Shown here: positions 6,534 through 15,226 of the stretch, in pieces
How the letters are laid out: every line of letters starts with the position of its first letter
Numbering within the stretch: the stretch's first letter is position 1
NCBI GenBank assembly: GCA_002408465.1
Contig: DHSM01000011.1
Location: 1-33,208, forward strand
DNA length: 33,208 nt
Source of the DNA: Firmicutes bacterium UBA5286
GTDB taxonomy: Bacteria > Bacillota > Proteinivoracia > UBA4975
Reading direction: 5' to 3'
The notes under the pieces: generated by a model
Databases searched by the model: none
Told to the model about the DNA's origin: nothing
What the model saw: the letters and a program-made list of their open reading frames with translations, nothing else
Translations under genes and position numbers: made by a program

Positions 6534-9500
6534 CTATTCCGCTGTCTGTTTTTTAGCATTTTGGAGGACGACGCAGTCCTCACCCAGCATATCTGCAAGC
6601 TGGATCAGCAAACGTCTGTCGGGGTTGACAGGAAATTTGTCCATCAGGCGCAAAGCCTTGGTCTCAGCAAAGAACATGTAGACCGGGACGTCTCCGGGAT
6701 ACTGGTCCAGGACATAGAGCACCCTGTTGATGCAGTCGCTGTCGGTATTGCCCTCAATCTTCAGGTACAGTTTGTGACTGGAATTAGGGGCCTCCAGCTT
6801 GGCAATGGTTTCCGCCCGCATTTTCGGCTCCCCTTGGGTGGCGAACTCCAGACGGCCGGTAACCAATAGGGGGGCTTCTCCCGCTAAAAGGTCCCTGGAC
6901 TGGGCCAGGACCTCATCAAATATGATGACCTCCAAAGTAGTAAACTGATCTTCCAAAGTCAGAAAGGCCATGTGTTTGCCCCTGCGGGTAATCATAGTCC
7001 TGCAGGCTGCCGCCACGCCGGCAACGGTGACTTCACTGCCCTCCTTCCTTTCTTCCAGGTCAGGAATGGAGGATACGTTCAGGGAGTCCAACAACTCCAC
7101 ATAGTCTTCCAGGGGATGGCCCGTCAAATACATGCCTAGAACCTCTTTTTCCCCTTTCAGCAGTTCCCGCCGCTCCATTGGTTTTAGTGGGGGCAGTTCG
7201 GCCTCAGGTTCTGGTTCGCCCAGGATATCGAAAATGTCCAGCTGGCCGCTGATTTTCTGCTTATACAGGCGGGCTGCTGTGGCCAGGAAATTGTCCATGG
7301 CCGCCAGCTTTTGGGCCCGGTGTCCCGGCAGTGAGTCCATGCAGCCGCCCTTGATCATATTCTCCAACATCCGCTTGTTGCAGCGGCCATTCATGCGGTT
7401 GCAAAAATCTGCCAGGCTGGTGAAAGGACCATTCTCCCGCTCTGCCAGCAGTTGCTCCACTGCCGCCGTGCCCAGATTCTTCACTGCCCCCAGGCCAAAG
7501 CGGATTTTGTCTCCAACTACTGTAAAGTCAATGCCGCTTTCATTGATATCCGGAGGCAGCACCTGGATGCCCAGGCGACGGCAATGGTCGATATAAAGAG
7601 CGACCTTTTCAGTGTTGGCCATGACGTTGCCCAAGTTGGCCGCCATAAATTCTATGGTGTAATTGGCCTTAAAATACGCCGTATAATAAGCAACCAAACC
7701 GTAGGCGGCAGAATGGGATTTATTAAAGCCATAGTCGGCGAATTTGACAATCAGGTCATAGATATCCTCAGCCTGTTTTCTCTCCAGGCCATTTTCAATG
7801 CAGCCGCTGACAAAAGTCTTGCGCTGTTCCTTCATGACCTCCAGTTTCTTTTTGCCGATTGCCCGGCGCAGCAGGTCTGACTGACCCAGAGTGAAGCCGG
7901 CCAGGGCTGAGGCGGCCATCATAATCTGCTCCTGGTAGATCATGACCCCATACGTTTCCTTGAGGATTGGCTCCAGTTTCGGATGGGGGTAGCTGACAGG
8001 AATTTGCCCGTGCTTGCTGGCGATAAAGTTTGGTATCTGCTCCATGGGGCCCGGCCGGTAGAGGGCAACTAAGGCAATGATGTCTTCGAAGACCGTAGGC
8101 TGCAACTCCGAGAGGACCTTGCGCATGCCGTCGCTTTCAAGCTGGAACACAGCCATGGTGTTAGCGGAGCAGAGCAAATCAAAGGTCGGCTTGTCATCAA
8201 GGGGAATGCTGTTGAGCTCAATTTCGATGCCCCTGTTGGCTCGAATCATGTCGGTGGCGTTTTTGAGAATGGTCAGGGTGCGCAGGCCTAAAAAGTCCAT
8301 TTTCAGGAGGCCCAGTTCTTCTAAAGTGGTCATGGGCAGCTGAGTTGTCAGCCCCTCCTGGTCGTTGCCCTGGAGGGGAACGTAGTTCACCAGGTCTTCC
8401 TTGGCGATGACTACTCCCGCAGCGTGAGTGGAAGCATGCCGGGCAAGGCCTTCCAGCTTACGGGCAATGCGGATGAGACTTTCTACCCTGGGATCTTCGT
8501 CCATTAACTCTTTAAGGCGCGGTTCCTGCTCCAGGGCCTTGTCAATTGTCATCTTCAACTCTTCAGGAATGAGCTTGGCAATGCGGTCGGTTTCGGCGAA
8601 AGAAAGGTCCATAGCCCTGCCCACGTCCCGAACCACAGCCCGGGCAGCCATGGTGCCAAAGGTGATAATTTGAGCCACCCGCTCCCGCCCGTACTTTTCC
8701 GTGACATAATCAATTACTTCGCCTCGGCGCTCATAGCAAAAGTCAATGTCAAAGTCAGGCATGGACACCCTTTCGGGGTTGAGAAAACGCTCAAAGAGCA
8801 ATTTATACCGCAGGGGATCAAGATCTGTTATCCCCAGAATATAAGCGACAATACTGCCTGCCCCCGAGCCCCTGCCCGGTCCTACCGGAATTCCATGGCG
8901 ATGGGCGAAATCGCAAAAGTCCCAGACAATTAGAAAATAGCTGGGATAGCCCATCTTTTCAATGACCGAGAGCTCATATTCAACCCGTTTCAAGACCTCA
9001 GGGGTGGGGTTGGGATAGCGGTTGGGCAGTTTTTCCCGGCAGAGATGCCTGAGCCAGGAGGTCACCGTATGGCCTTCCGGAACAGGATAATCCGGCAAGT
9101 GGTAGGTGCCAAACTGCAGGGTGACATCACAGCGCTGGGCAATGGCTATTGTATTGGCCAGCGCTTCCGGACACCAGGCAAAGAGTTCCGCCATTTCGCT
9201 GGCAGATTTAAGATAGAATTGATCGCCGGGAAACCTCATCCGGTCAGCATCATCCACATGTTTTGCAGTCTGTATGCACAGCAGCACATCATGGGCTTCG
9301 GCATCCTCCTGGGCCAGGTAGTGAAGGTCATTGCTGGCGACGAGAGGGATCCCTGTCTGCCGGCTGATGTCAACTAAGTCCTTGTTGACTGTCTTTTGTT
9401 CCATCAATCCGTGGTCCTGGACTTCTAAATAGAAATTATCCCGGCCAAAGATATCTGCCATTTCCAGGGCCAGGGCTTTGGCCCCCTCCTTATTCCCCCG

Positions 9501-9956
9501 GAGCAGCAGAGAAGGAATCTGGCCCCCCAGACAGGCTGACATACAAATCAGCCCTTCATGGTATTGGCGAAGCAGCTCTTTATCAACCCGGGGCTTGTAG
9601 TAAAAGCCTTCCCGGTGGCCCAGGGTCACCAGCCGCATGAGATTTTTGTAACCCCTGTCGTTTTCAGCCAACAGCACCAGGTGGTAGGCGGTGTCATCCC
9701 TGGCCCCCTGCTTGATAAACCTGGATTCAGGGGCCACATAGACCTCACAGCCGAGAATGGGTTTAATCCCCTCTGCCTTGGCGGCCTTATAAAAATCCAC
9801 CACCCCGTACATGTTGCCGTGGTCGGTAATGGCAATAGCGGGCATGCCCAGTTTTTTGGCAGCAGCCACCAGGTCGGGAATGCGTACCGCCCCGTCCAAA
9901 AGGCTGTATTCTGTATGGTTATGCAAGTGGACAAAGCCACCCGTTTCTTTGTTCAT
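6534..9956 (-). CDS. dnaE: DNA polymerase III alpha subunit
   Basis: Replicative DNA polymerase of the DnaE type, 1140 residues, a normal length. The N-terminal PHP domain begins with HLHNHTEYSLLDG (residues 10-22) and retains most metal-ligand motifs, including TDHGN at 44-48, GCEVY near 69-73 and NDLHYL near 209-214. The catalytic core has GPGRGSGAGSIVAY at 359-372 and PDFDIDF at 400-406 with two catalytic aspartates; a third is in KMDFLGLRTL. A C-terminal OB-fold region (VTVAGVAAACRTMIT onward) follows the tandem HhH region. The ATG at 9956 is chosen because GGAGGG lies just upstream and HLHNH then sits ten residues in; a longer open frame extends towards the ytoI-like gene. It follows that gene after 71 bases. 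Confidence 0.97.
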   Translation of the reverse strand: MNKETGGFVHLHNHTEYSLLDGAVRIPDLVAAAKKLGMPAIAITDHGNMYGVVDFYKAAKAEGIKPILGCEVYVAPESRFIKQGARDDTAYHLVLLAENDRGYKNLMRLVTLGHREGFYYKPRVDKELLRQYHEGLICMSACLGGQIPSLLLRGNKEGAKALALEMADIFGRDNFYLEVQDHGLMEQKTVNKDLVDISRQTGIPLVASNDLHYLAQEDAEAHDVLLCIQTAKHVDDADRMRFPGDQFYLKSASEMAELFAWCPEALANTIAIAQRCDVTLQFGTYHLPDYPVPEGHTVTSWLRHLCREKLPNRYPNPTPEVLKRVEYELSVIEKMGYPSYFLIVWDFCDFAHRHGIPVGPGRGSGAGSIVAYILGITDLDPLRYKLLFERFLNPERVSMPDFDIDFCYERRGEVIDYVTEKYGRERVAQIITFGTMAARAVVRDVGRAMDLSFAETDRIAKLIPEELKMTIDKALEQEPRLKELMDEDPRVESLIRIARKLEGLARHASTHAAGVVIAKEDLVNYVPLQGNDQEGLTTQLPMTTLEELGLLKMDFLGLRTLTILKNATDMIRANRGIEIELNSIPLDDKPTFDLLCSANTMAVFQLESDGMRKVLSELQPTVFEDIIALVALYRPGPMEQIPNFIASKHGQIPVSYPHPKLEPILKETYGVMIYQEQIMMAASALAGFTLGQSDLLRRAIGKKKLEVMKEQRKTFVSGCIENGLERKQAEDIYDLIVKFADYGFNKSHSAAYGLVAYYTAYFKANYTIEFMAANLGNVMANTEKVALYIDHCRRLGIQVLPPDINESGIDFTVVGDKIRFGLGAVKNLGTAAVEQLLAERENGPFTSLADFCNRMNGRCNKRMLENMIKGGCMDSLPGHRAQKLAAMDNFLATAARLYKQKISGQLDIFDILGEPEPEAELPPLKPMERRELLKGEKEVLGMYLTGHPLEDYVELLDSLNVSSIPDLEERKEGSEVTVAGVAAACRTMITRRGKHMAFLTLEDQFTTLEVIIFDEVLAQSRDLLAGEAPLLVTGRLEFATQGEPKMRAETIAKLEAPNSSHKLYLKIEGNTDSDCINRVLYVLDQYPGDVPVYMFFAETKALRLMDKFPVNPDRRLLIQLADMLGEDCVVLQNAKKQTAE

Positions 9957-10027
9957 CTCTATCCCTCCGGCTGCGATCTGGTTGGGGTGAAGGTCAGTCA
10001 CACATGGGCTTGTCCGACCAGCAAAGA

Positions 10028-11326
10028 TTAATCCTTGAGGCTCTGGACCGAGGCCATGGCCTTGCACACGGTACTGCCGTCACAGGCGATGTCAATATCC
10101 ACTTTGCCCGTGTGCCGGCCCACATCGATGAGGCGGGCGCGAACCTCCAGTTCCCTTTCCGGAGGCACAGGCTGCAGGAAATAAGTGCTGATTCCCTCGG
10201 GAACAATGTCCGGGAAACGATGCCGACGCAGGAGGACGGCAGCAGCTTCCAGCATGACGGTGAGCAGGGCCCCTTGAGAAACCCCTCCGCTTCGGTCCAT
10301 TGCCACTGCGGGCATGCACCCCCTGAGGACAGCTGTGTTCCCTTCGGAAGTGGAACGAAACTGGCTGACGATGTTATCTGTATAAGTCATCTGCACATGG
10401 GGCTGGCGCTGGGAAATCTGCAGAGCCTTGATCACATCCTCCCGGGTGACCACGCCCTTCAGCCTATTGTTTTCCACCACCGGCAGCATTTCAATACCCT
10501 GCCACACCATTTTGTGGGCAACAGCAGCTACCGAAGTCCTGAGTTCCACAGTATGGGCTTTCTTAGTCATGACCCTTTCCAACGGAGTTTCAGGGGAAAT
10601 GCCTACCAAATCCCGACCGGTGATGATACCCACCACCCGCAGACTATCGTCAACTACGGGAAAGCGGCTGTGGCCGCTTTTTCTGGACAATTCCAAGACC
10701 TTGGCCACATCATCGCCGGTTTTCAAATAAAAAGGAGCTCCCACCATGACATCCTGGGCCCGAATTATTTCTTTTTTTATCAGCCGGTCATGAATGGCCT
10801 GATTGATCATGGTGGCAATGGTAAAGGTGTCATATGTAGAGGAAATCAAAGGGATTTCTTTGCTATCCGCCAATTCTTTAACCAAAGCTGATGCTTCAAA
10901 GCCGCCGGTAATCATCACGCTGGCCCCCCGGGTCAGGGCAAGGACCTGGGCCTCCTCCCGATCGCCGACAATGAGGAGGCTGTCAGCTTCCACATACCGT
11001 GCGAGAGAATCAATTTCCATGGCCCCGATGAGGAACTTGTTCAATGTCTTGTGCAGTCCTGCCCGGCCCCCCAGGATGCTGCCGTCGACAATATTGACAA
11101 CCTCAGCAAAGGTGAGAATCTGAATGCTGTGTTCTTCCTTGAGTTCGATGCGCACGGTCCCCACCCTGGACATGGTGCTGACCATTCCCCGGGTTTCAGC
11201 CTCTTTGATGGCCCTGTACGCTGTGCCTTCACTGACCTCAAGCTCTCTGGCAATTTGGCGCACAGAAATCTTTTTCCCAATGGGCAGGTTTTCGATATAT
11301 TCTATCAGCTGCTGATGCTTGGTCAC
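10028..11326 (-). CDS. YtoI-like regulator: HTH, DRTGG, paired CBS and hotdog domains
   Basis: The 432-residue protein combines an N-terminal winged-helix (about 5-60, GKKISVRQIARELEVSEGTAYRAI), a DRTGG domain (about 70-180), two CBS repeats (about 190-310) and a C-terminal thioesterase-like hotdog domain (about 330-432). This is the architecture of Bacillus YtoI, which is also encoded near dnaE. It may sense adenosine nucleotides through CBS and an acyl-CoA through the hotdog fold while binding DNA; this is inferred from domains, and no target is known to me. The start is GTG at 11326 with AAGAAGG upstream. An extended -10 promoter lies at 11359-11367. Confidence 0.88.
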   Translation of the reverse strand: MTKHQQLIEYIENLPIGKKISVRQIARELEVSEGTAYRAIKEAETRGMVSTMSRVGTVRIELKEEHSIQILTFAEVVNIVDGSILGGRAGLHKTLNKFLIGAMEIDSLARYVEADSLLIVGDREEAQVLALTRGASVMITGGFEASALVKELADSKEIPLISSTYDTFTIATMINQAIHDRLIKKEIIRAQDVMVGAPFYLKTGDDVAKVLELSRKSGHSRFPVVDDSLRVVGIITGRDLVGISPETPLERVMTKKAHTVELRTSVAAVAHKMVWQGIEMLPVVENNRLKGVVTREDVIKALQISQRQPHVQMTYTDNIVSQFRSTSEGNTAVLRGCMPAVAMDRSGGVSQGALLTVMLEAAAVLLRRHRFPDIVPEGISTYFLQPVPPERELEVRARLIDVGRHTGKVDIDIACDGSTVCKAMASVQSLKD

Positions 11327-11358
11327 CCGGAGTCACCTTCTTACGGTTTTATGCAATT

Positions 11359-11367
11359 ATTATAACA
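11359..11367 (-). promoter_or_regulatory. Extended -10 promoter for the ytoI-like gene
   Basis: TGTTATAAT, a perfect -10 preceded by the TGN extension, lies 33 bases upstream of the GTG start on the minus strand. No good -35 is seen at 17 bases. It gives the ytoI-dnaE-pgpA run its own promoter. Confidence 0.5.
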
Positions 11368-11369
11368 TA

Positions 11370-11642
11370 CTAATAAGACTGTTGCCGCCTGCCCTCACCT
11401 GTTTTCTTGACCGCCCACCGCTCCTGCCGGGCCTGTTCCAGCTTGCGCTGGCGTTCTTCCCTGGCCTTGGTTAAGTCATATTTGTACCAATATCCCAGCC
11501 CCGCCGCCAGGGCGCAGACATACCAAATGGCACAAAACCACCCGGCCACCCCTCCCTCCCAGGGAGGAGGCAACAGCTGGAAAGCCAGGGCCAATAATAA
11601 CACCACCGAGATTATACCCGCCAGGTAAATTCCAGAGCGCAT
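11370..11642 (-). CDS. Small two-helix membrane protein
   Basis: I do not recognise a family. The 90-residue product has two hydrophobic segments, about 5-24 (IYLAGIISVVLLLALAFQLL) and 34-52 (GWFCAIWYVCALAAGLGYW), then a highly charged C-terminal tail rich in Arg, Lys and Glu with Gln, likely helical and cytoplasmic. The ATG at 11642 is chosen because AGGAG lies eight bases upstream; the frame is open further but without a good start. It lies between threonine aldolase and the ytoI-like gene. Bacillus also has a small membrane protein gene (ytpI) beside ytoI, but on the other side, and homology is unproven. Confidence 0.65.
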   Translation of the reverse strand: MRSGIYLAGIISVVLLLALAFQLLPPPWEGGVAGWFCAIWYVCALAAGLGYWYKYDLTKAREERQRKLEQARQERWAVKKTGEGRRQQSY

Positions 11643-11702
11643 ATGCACCACTCCTTTTATATAAGGTATGTCCCAAACCGGGAAAATACCACAGAAAAAA
11701 CC

Positions 11703-11737
11703 GCCACATCGGGGACGGACCCTTCTGTAGCGGTTAC
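11703..11737. repeat. Dispersed repeat copy B
   Basis: Ungapped match to copy A at 27 of 35 bases, with the same GCCACA and GGGACGG blocks. It lies in the 139-base gap between the small membrane protein and threonine aldolase; I see nothing else there. Confidence 0.6.
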
Positions 11738-11781
11738 CATTCAATTCAACTAATGAGTATGCCATAGCCCCCGGCGAAGAA

Positions 11782-12798
11782 TCAGGCTAAAATTTCCCCA
11801 CAGGCAGCCAAGACCTGGTCCACATCTTCCTGGCTCACTTCATAATGGGTGACAAATCTAATGGAATCCGGGCCGGTGGCGTTTGCCAGCACCCCCCGGG
11901 CTGCTAAGCGGCGGAGGAAATCCCCGGCCGCCATGGGCACCTGAAAGCGGATAATATTCGTCTGAACGGTATCCATGTCTACCTCTGCCCCCAGCCGGGC
12001 CAGACCTTCCGCCAGCTTGCGGGCGTTTCTATGATCTTCTGCCAGGCGCAGGCGCATGCTGTCCAGGGCAATCAGCCCCGGCGCCGCCAGCACACCGGCC
12101 TGGCGCATGCCGCCCCCCAGCATCTTCCGGTATTTTCTCGCCCGGAGGATGAAATCCCTGGGCCCTACCAGCAGGGAACCCACCGGCGCCGCCAGGCCCT
12201 TGGACAGGCAAAAGGTTAAGCTGTCCGTGCAGGCTGCCAGCTCACGGGGCTCTGCGCCAAGGAAAACAGCAGCGTTAAAAATCCGGGCGCCGTCGGTATG
12301 GACCCATAGCCCCGCCTGCTTGGCTGCAGAGCTTAAATCTTGCATCTGCTCCCTGGTCATGACTGTGCCTCCGGCCCTGTTATGAGTATTCTCCATGCAA
12401 AACATCCGCGTCTGGGGATAATGTATATCTTCTGAGCGGATGGCGGCCTGGAGGGCAACCACGCTGACCACACCCCGGATTCCCGGCAGGGTCCGGATTT
12501 GCACCCCGGCCAGGGCGGCAATGCCCGCCACCTCATACCAAAACATATGCATTTGCTCTTCCATGATGATTTCGTCGCCCCGCTGACAGACAGTGAGCAC
12601 AGAGAGCAAATTTCCCATGGTGCCGCTGGTGACAAAGAGGCCGGCCTCCTTGCCCATGAGGGCGGCGCCTTTTTCCTCTAATTCATTGATTGTCATATCC
12701 TCGCCGTAGACATCATCCCCCACCTGGGCTGCGGCCATAGCTCGGCGCATTTCGTCTGTGGGCCTGGTGACGGTATCACTGCGCAAATCGATTGCCAT
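11782..12798 (-). CDS. ltaE: Low-specificity L-threonine aldolase
   Basis: PLP enzyme that cleaves L-threonine or L-allo-threonine to glycine and acetaldehyde. The 338 residues fit the family. Motifs seen are the N-terminal DLRSDTVTRPT, GDDVYGEDMTINELE, FVTSGTMGNLLS, the ENTHNRAGGTV segment, HTDGARIFNAAV with the aspartate that contacts the PLP ring, and LSKGLAAPVGSLLVG with the PLP lysine. The ATG follows a GGAG motif about 11 bases upstream. It is transcribed divergently from the PTS enzyme I gene from an extended -10 promoter at 12831-12839. Confidence 0.95.
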   Translation of the reverse strand: MAIDLRSDTVTRPTDEMRRAMAAAQVGDDVYGEDMTINELEEKGAALMGKEAGLFVTSGTMGNLLSVLTVCQRGDEIIMEEQMHMFWYEVAGIAALAGVQIRTLPGIRGVVSVVALQAAIRSEDIHYPQTRMFCMENTHNRAGGTVMTREQMQDLSSAAKQAGLWVHTDGARIFNAAVFLGAEPRELAACTDSLTFCLSKGLAAPVGSLLVGPRDFILRARKYRKMLGGGMRQAGVLAAPGLIALDSMRLRLAEDHRNARKLAEGLARLGAEVDMDTVQTNIIRFQVPMAAGDFLRRLAARGVLANATGPDSIRFVTHYEVSQEDVDQVLAACGEILA

Positions 12799-12830
12799 CT
12801 TCTGATCTACTCCTCTTGTCCTTTTTGTTA

Positions 12831-12839
12831 ATTATAGCA
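12831..12839 (-). promoter_or_regulatory. Extended -10 promoter for threonine aldolase
   Basis: TGCTATAAT on the minus strand is a consensus -10 with the TGN extension, 33 bases from the ltaE ATG. No clear -35 is present. It lies only about 30 bases from the divergent ptsI promoter, so polymerase binding at the two is likely competitive. Confidence 0.5.
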
Positions 12840-12865
12840 CTTTGCTCCCGGATGTTTTCACAAAA

Positions 12866-12874
12866 TGGTATAAT
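12866..12874 (+). promoter_or_regulatory. Extended -10 promoter for PTS enzyme I
   Basis: TGGTATAAT, again a consensus -10 with TGN and no good -35. Transcription would start near 12881. That leaves the upstream in-frame ATG at 12884 almost at the 5' end and supports the start at 12905. Confidence 0.55.
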
Positions 12875-12904
12875 ACATTTATTATGGCAACAGGGGGTAT
12901 TTTG

Positions 12905-14620
12905 ATGCTTAAAGGAATTGCCGCGTCTCAGGGCATTGCCATTGGCCCTGCCTATCTTGTCAAAGAAACTGGGCAAAATCTGCCCAGGTACTCCTTGGCT
13001 GCCGAAAAAATACCTGCCGAAAAAGAAAGGCTGCAGCGGGCTTTTTCAGCGACGCAAAGACAATTAGAAGCCATCCGGGACAGCCTCGCACGTCAGGGAG
13101 GCCAGCAAGAGGCCGCCATCTTTGACGCCCATTTGCTCCTGTTGGCAGACCCCATGCTCGTTGATGCCGTCAGTGCCTTTCTGGACCAAGGGCTAAATGC
13201 TGAGGCCGCAGTCCGGGACGCCGGCGAGAATTGCGCTGCCCTCTTTGCTGCCCTGGAGGACGAATACCTGCGGGGGCGGGGGGCAGACATCCTAGACATA
13301 TGCAGCCGCTGGCTCAACAACCTCTTGGGCGCCGCCCCCTCTCCCCTGGACAACCTTGGCCGGCCGGCGGTAATCTTTGCCCGTCACCTGGCCCCTTCCC
13401 ACACAGCCCAAATGGACAAGGCAAAAGTCCTGGCTCTTGTCACCGAGACCGGGAGCAGGACTTGTCACAGCGCCATCATTGCCCGGGCTTTAGAAATTCC
13501 GGCTATAGTCGGCACCGGCTCCTTTGGCCAAAATCTTCGGGATGGATGCACAGTTATTGTTGACGGCGATGCCGGCCAAGTCTTCGTCGATCCCACCCCT
13601 GAGCTCCTTAGGGAATACAGCCAACGCCAGCAACAGGAAATCTCCCGCAGGGAAAAGCTCGGAGAGTTAATGGGCCTACCTGCCGAGACCAGGGATGGCA
13701 AGACATTTCAGCTGGCTGCCAATATCAGTTCCCCGGGGGATGTAGAAAGAGCGCTGGCCAATGGGGCCCAAGGGGTAGGCCTCTACCGGACTGAATTCTT
13801 ATACATGGAGCGTCCCGACTTGCCAACGGAAGAAGAACAAATCCACGCTTACCGCACCGTTCTGGAAGCATTCCCCCGCCAGCCGGTTATTATCCGCACC
13901 CTGGACATTGGCGGCGATAAAGAATTGCCCAGCCTGCAAACAGAAAGGGAACTGAACCCTTTTTTGGGCAACAGGGGCATTCGCCTTTGCCTGGCCCGCC
14001 CAGAGATCTTTAAAATCCAGCTGCGGGCCATCCTCCGAGCCGGGACCGCCGGCACTCCCTGGATTATGCTGCCCATGGTGACGGTGCCTGAAGAAGTCTG
14101 GCGCACTAAGACTATCCTCAAGGAAGCTGAGTCAGAGCTTAAAGCCGAGGGCCTCCCCTTTACCTCTGCATACAAACTGGGAATTATGATTGAAGTTCCC
14201 GCAGCGGCTATCCAGGCCCGCTTCTTTGCTGGGGAAGTGGATTTTTTCAGCATCGGCACCAATGACCTAATTCAGTACACCTGCGCTGCCGACCGCACCA
14301 ACGAAAAGGTGTCCCGCCTGTCTGATCCCTTTAACCCGGCTGTGCTCAACCTCATTGCGGGGGTCATCAGGGCCGGGCATGAGCAGGGCAAAACCGTGGG
14401 AATGTGCGGAGAAATGGCCGCCGATCCATTGGCAACGCCCCTGCTGGTGGGCATGGGCCTGGATGAGTTCAGCCTCAGCGCCTCAGCGATACCCAGACTC
14501 AAGGCGACAATCCGGACATTGGACAGCGCCCGCTGTCAGGAATTATGGCAGAAGGCCAGAGAGCTGGGCGAGGGCAGGCAAATTAGCCGCCTCCTGGAAG
14601 AGCAAGCCAAAAAACAATAA
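12905..14620 (+). CDS. ptsI: PTS enzyme I (phosphoenolpyruvate-protein phosphotransferase)
   Basis: Transfers phosphate from PEP to HPr in the sugar phosphotransferase system; cytosolic dimer. The 571-residue length is typical of EI. Order: N-terminal HPr-binding helical domain (about 1-140), mobile phosphohistidine domain with GSRTCHSAIIARALEIPAIVGT near 185-206, then the TIM-barrel PEP-binding domain with GLYRTEFLYM, RTLDIGGDKELP, GIMIEVPAA, SIGTNDLIQY and GMCGEMA. The phosphorylated histidine is in TCHSAI. Start ATG 12905 is preferred over in-frame ATGs at 12884 and 12842 because AGGGGG lies seven bases upstream. No HPr or EII gene is visible in this window, so it stands alone here. A strong terminator follows immediately. 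Confidence 0.95.
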   Translation: MLKGIAASQGIAIGPAYLVKETGQNLPRYSLAAEKIPAEKERLQRAFSATQRQLEAIRDSLARQGGQQEAAIFDAHLLLLADPMLVDAVSAFLDQGLNAEAAVRDAGENCAALFAALEDEYLRGRGADILDICSRWLNNLLGAAPSPLDNLGRPAVIFARHLAPSHTAQMDKAKVLALVTETGSRTCHSAIIARALEIPAIVGTGSFGQNLRDGCTVIVDGDAGQVFVDPTPELLREYSQRQQQEISRREKLGELMGLPAETRDGKTFQLAANISSPGDVERALANGAQGVGLYRTEFLYMERPDLPTEEEQIHAYRTVLEAFPRQPVIIRTLDIGGDKELPSLQTERELNPFLGNRGIRLCLARPEIFKIQLRAILRAGTAGTPWIMLPMVTVPEEVWRTKTILKEAESELKAEGLPFTSAYKLGIMIEVPAAAIQARFFAGEVDFFSIGTNDLIQYTCAADRTNEKVSRLSDPFNPAVLNLIAGVIRAGHEQGKTVGMCGEMAADPLATPLLVGMGLDEFSLSASAIPRLKATIRTLDSARCQELWQKARELGEGRQISRLLEEQAKKQ

Positions 14621-14668
14621 GCAAAGAACCAAAATGCCTGCAGGCATTTCTGGTTCTTTGCCTTTTCC
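14621..14668 (+). terminator. Strong intrinsic terminator after ptsI
   Basis: GCAAAGAACC pairs with GGTTCTTTGC, and the stem continues through ATGCC/GGCAT around a TGCA loop. A run of T follows on the plus strand. It begins right after the ptsI stop and also separates this gene from the convergent RCKP gene, so it may act in both directions. Confidence 0.85.
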
Positions 14669-14669
14669 C

Positions 14670-14777
14670 CTATTCCTTTTTGTCAAAAGAATTGGCCGCG
14701 CCGCACTTAGGACATTTGCGGGGCTTGCACCGTCCTTCTTTTTGTTCGCCGCATTCTTTGCAGATGAATTCCGCCAT
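14670..14777 (-). CDS. RCKP-type rubredoxin-like zinc-ribbon microprotein
   Basis: A 35-residue product with two CxxC pairs: FICKECGEQKEGRCKP, then KCPKCGAANSF. The Gly-Arg-Cys-Lys-Pro segment with a second knuckle matches what I recall of the annotated RCKP-type rubredoxin-like domain. It probably binds one iron or zinc; its role is unknown. AGGAG lies nine bases before the ATG, and the gene follows the Fur-family gene after only 14 bases, so they form an operon. The pairing suggests a link to metal or peroxide sensing or to redox metabolism in an anaerobe. That link is inferred from context only. Confidence 0.75.
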   Translation of the reverse strand: MAEFICKECGEQKEGRCKPRKCPKCGAANSFDKKE

Positions 14778-14791
14778 TCCCGGCAACTCCT

Positions 14792-15184
14792 TTACTTAGA
14801 TTTTTTGCATTGGGGACATAGTCCGTAGAACTCGGTAAAATGTCCCAGGACGACGTATTCCGTCAGCTTCCCTGTAATTTCCGAGTTAACCTTTTCCAGG
14901 TATGGTTCTTCAATATCATCGATACGACCGCACTCAAGGCAAAAAAAATGGTAATGAGGATTAGGATTGCTGTCATATCGGCTTTGACTGCCGGCACGGG
15001 GCAATTCCTGAATGATCTCCTGTTCCTTCAGCACTGCCAAGTTTCTGTACACCGTGCCCAAACTGATATTGGGCATTTTGGCTTTTACCCGCTGATAAAG
15101 CCACTCGGCGCAGGGATGAGATTTGGTACTCCGCAATTCATCGAGTATCAATTGGCGTTGCTTGGTATTCCTTGTCTTAGCCAT
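14792..15184 (-). CDS. Fur-family transcriptional regulator (PerR-like)
   Basis: A 130-residue metal-dependent repressor. It has an N-terminal winged helix (about 8-80, with RQLILDELRS, HPCAEWLYQ and ISLGTVYRNLAVLKEQ), a metal-binding dimer domain with HYHFFCLECGRIDDIE, and a C-terminal CPQC that forms the structural zinc site with the earlier CxxC. Fur, PerR and Zur cannot be told apart reliably; the general sequence resembles clostridial PerR. The ATG at 15184 is chosen because AGAGGTG lies upstream; an in-frame TTG at 15205 is possible. A perfect 13-base palindrome at 15214-15226 just upstream is a candidate own operator. The upstream gene is RNase R, 36 bases away. Confidence 0.88.
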   Translation of the reverse strand: MAKTRNTKQRQLILDELRSTKSHPCAEWLYQRVKAKMPNISLGTVYRNLAVLKEQEIIQELPRAGSQSRYDSNPNPHYHFFCLECGRIDDIEEPYLEKVNSEITGKLTEYVVLGHFTEFYGLCPQCKKSK

Positions 15185-15213
15185 AAAAGCACCTCTAAAC
15201 AGCAATAGTTCCT

Positions 15214-15226
15214 TGTTAATTTAACA
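15214..15226. promoter_or_regulatory. Candidate Fur/PerR-type operator
   Basis: TGTTAA and TTAACA flank a single central base, a perfect 6-1-6 palindrome resembling half of the AT-rich 7-1-7 boxes bound by Fur-family proteins. It lies 29 bases upstream of the Fur-family ATG and overlaps the RNase R stop codon. Confidence 0.45.

Noticed and set aside
9957..10067. Longer dnaE start overlapping the ytoI-like gene
   Set aside because: DnaE proteins begin just before the HLHNH motif, and the ATG at 9956 has GGAGGG; the extra residues resemble no PHP N-terminus.
12842..12904. Longer N-terminus for PTS enzyme I
   Set aside because: The upstream part spans the -10 box and the likely transcription start, and the family begins at MLKGIAASQG with a good ribosome binding site.
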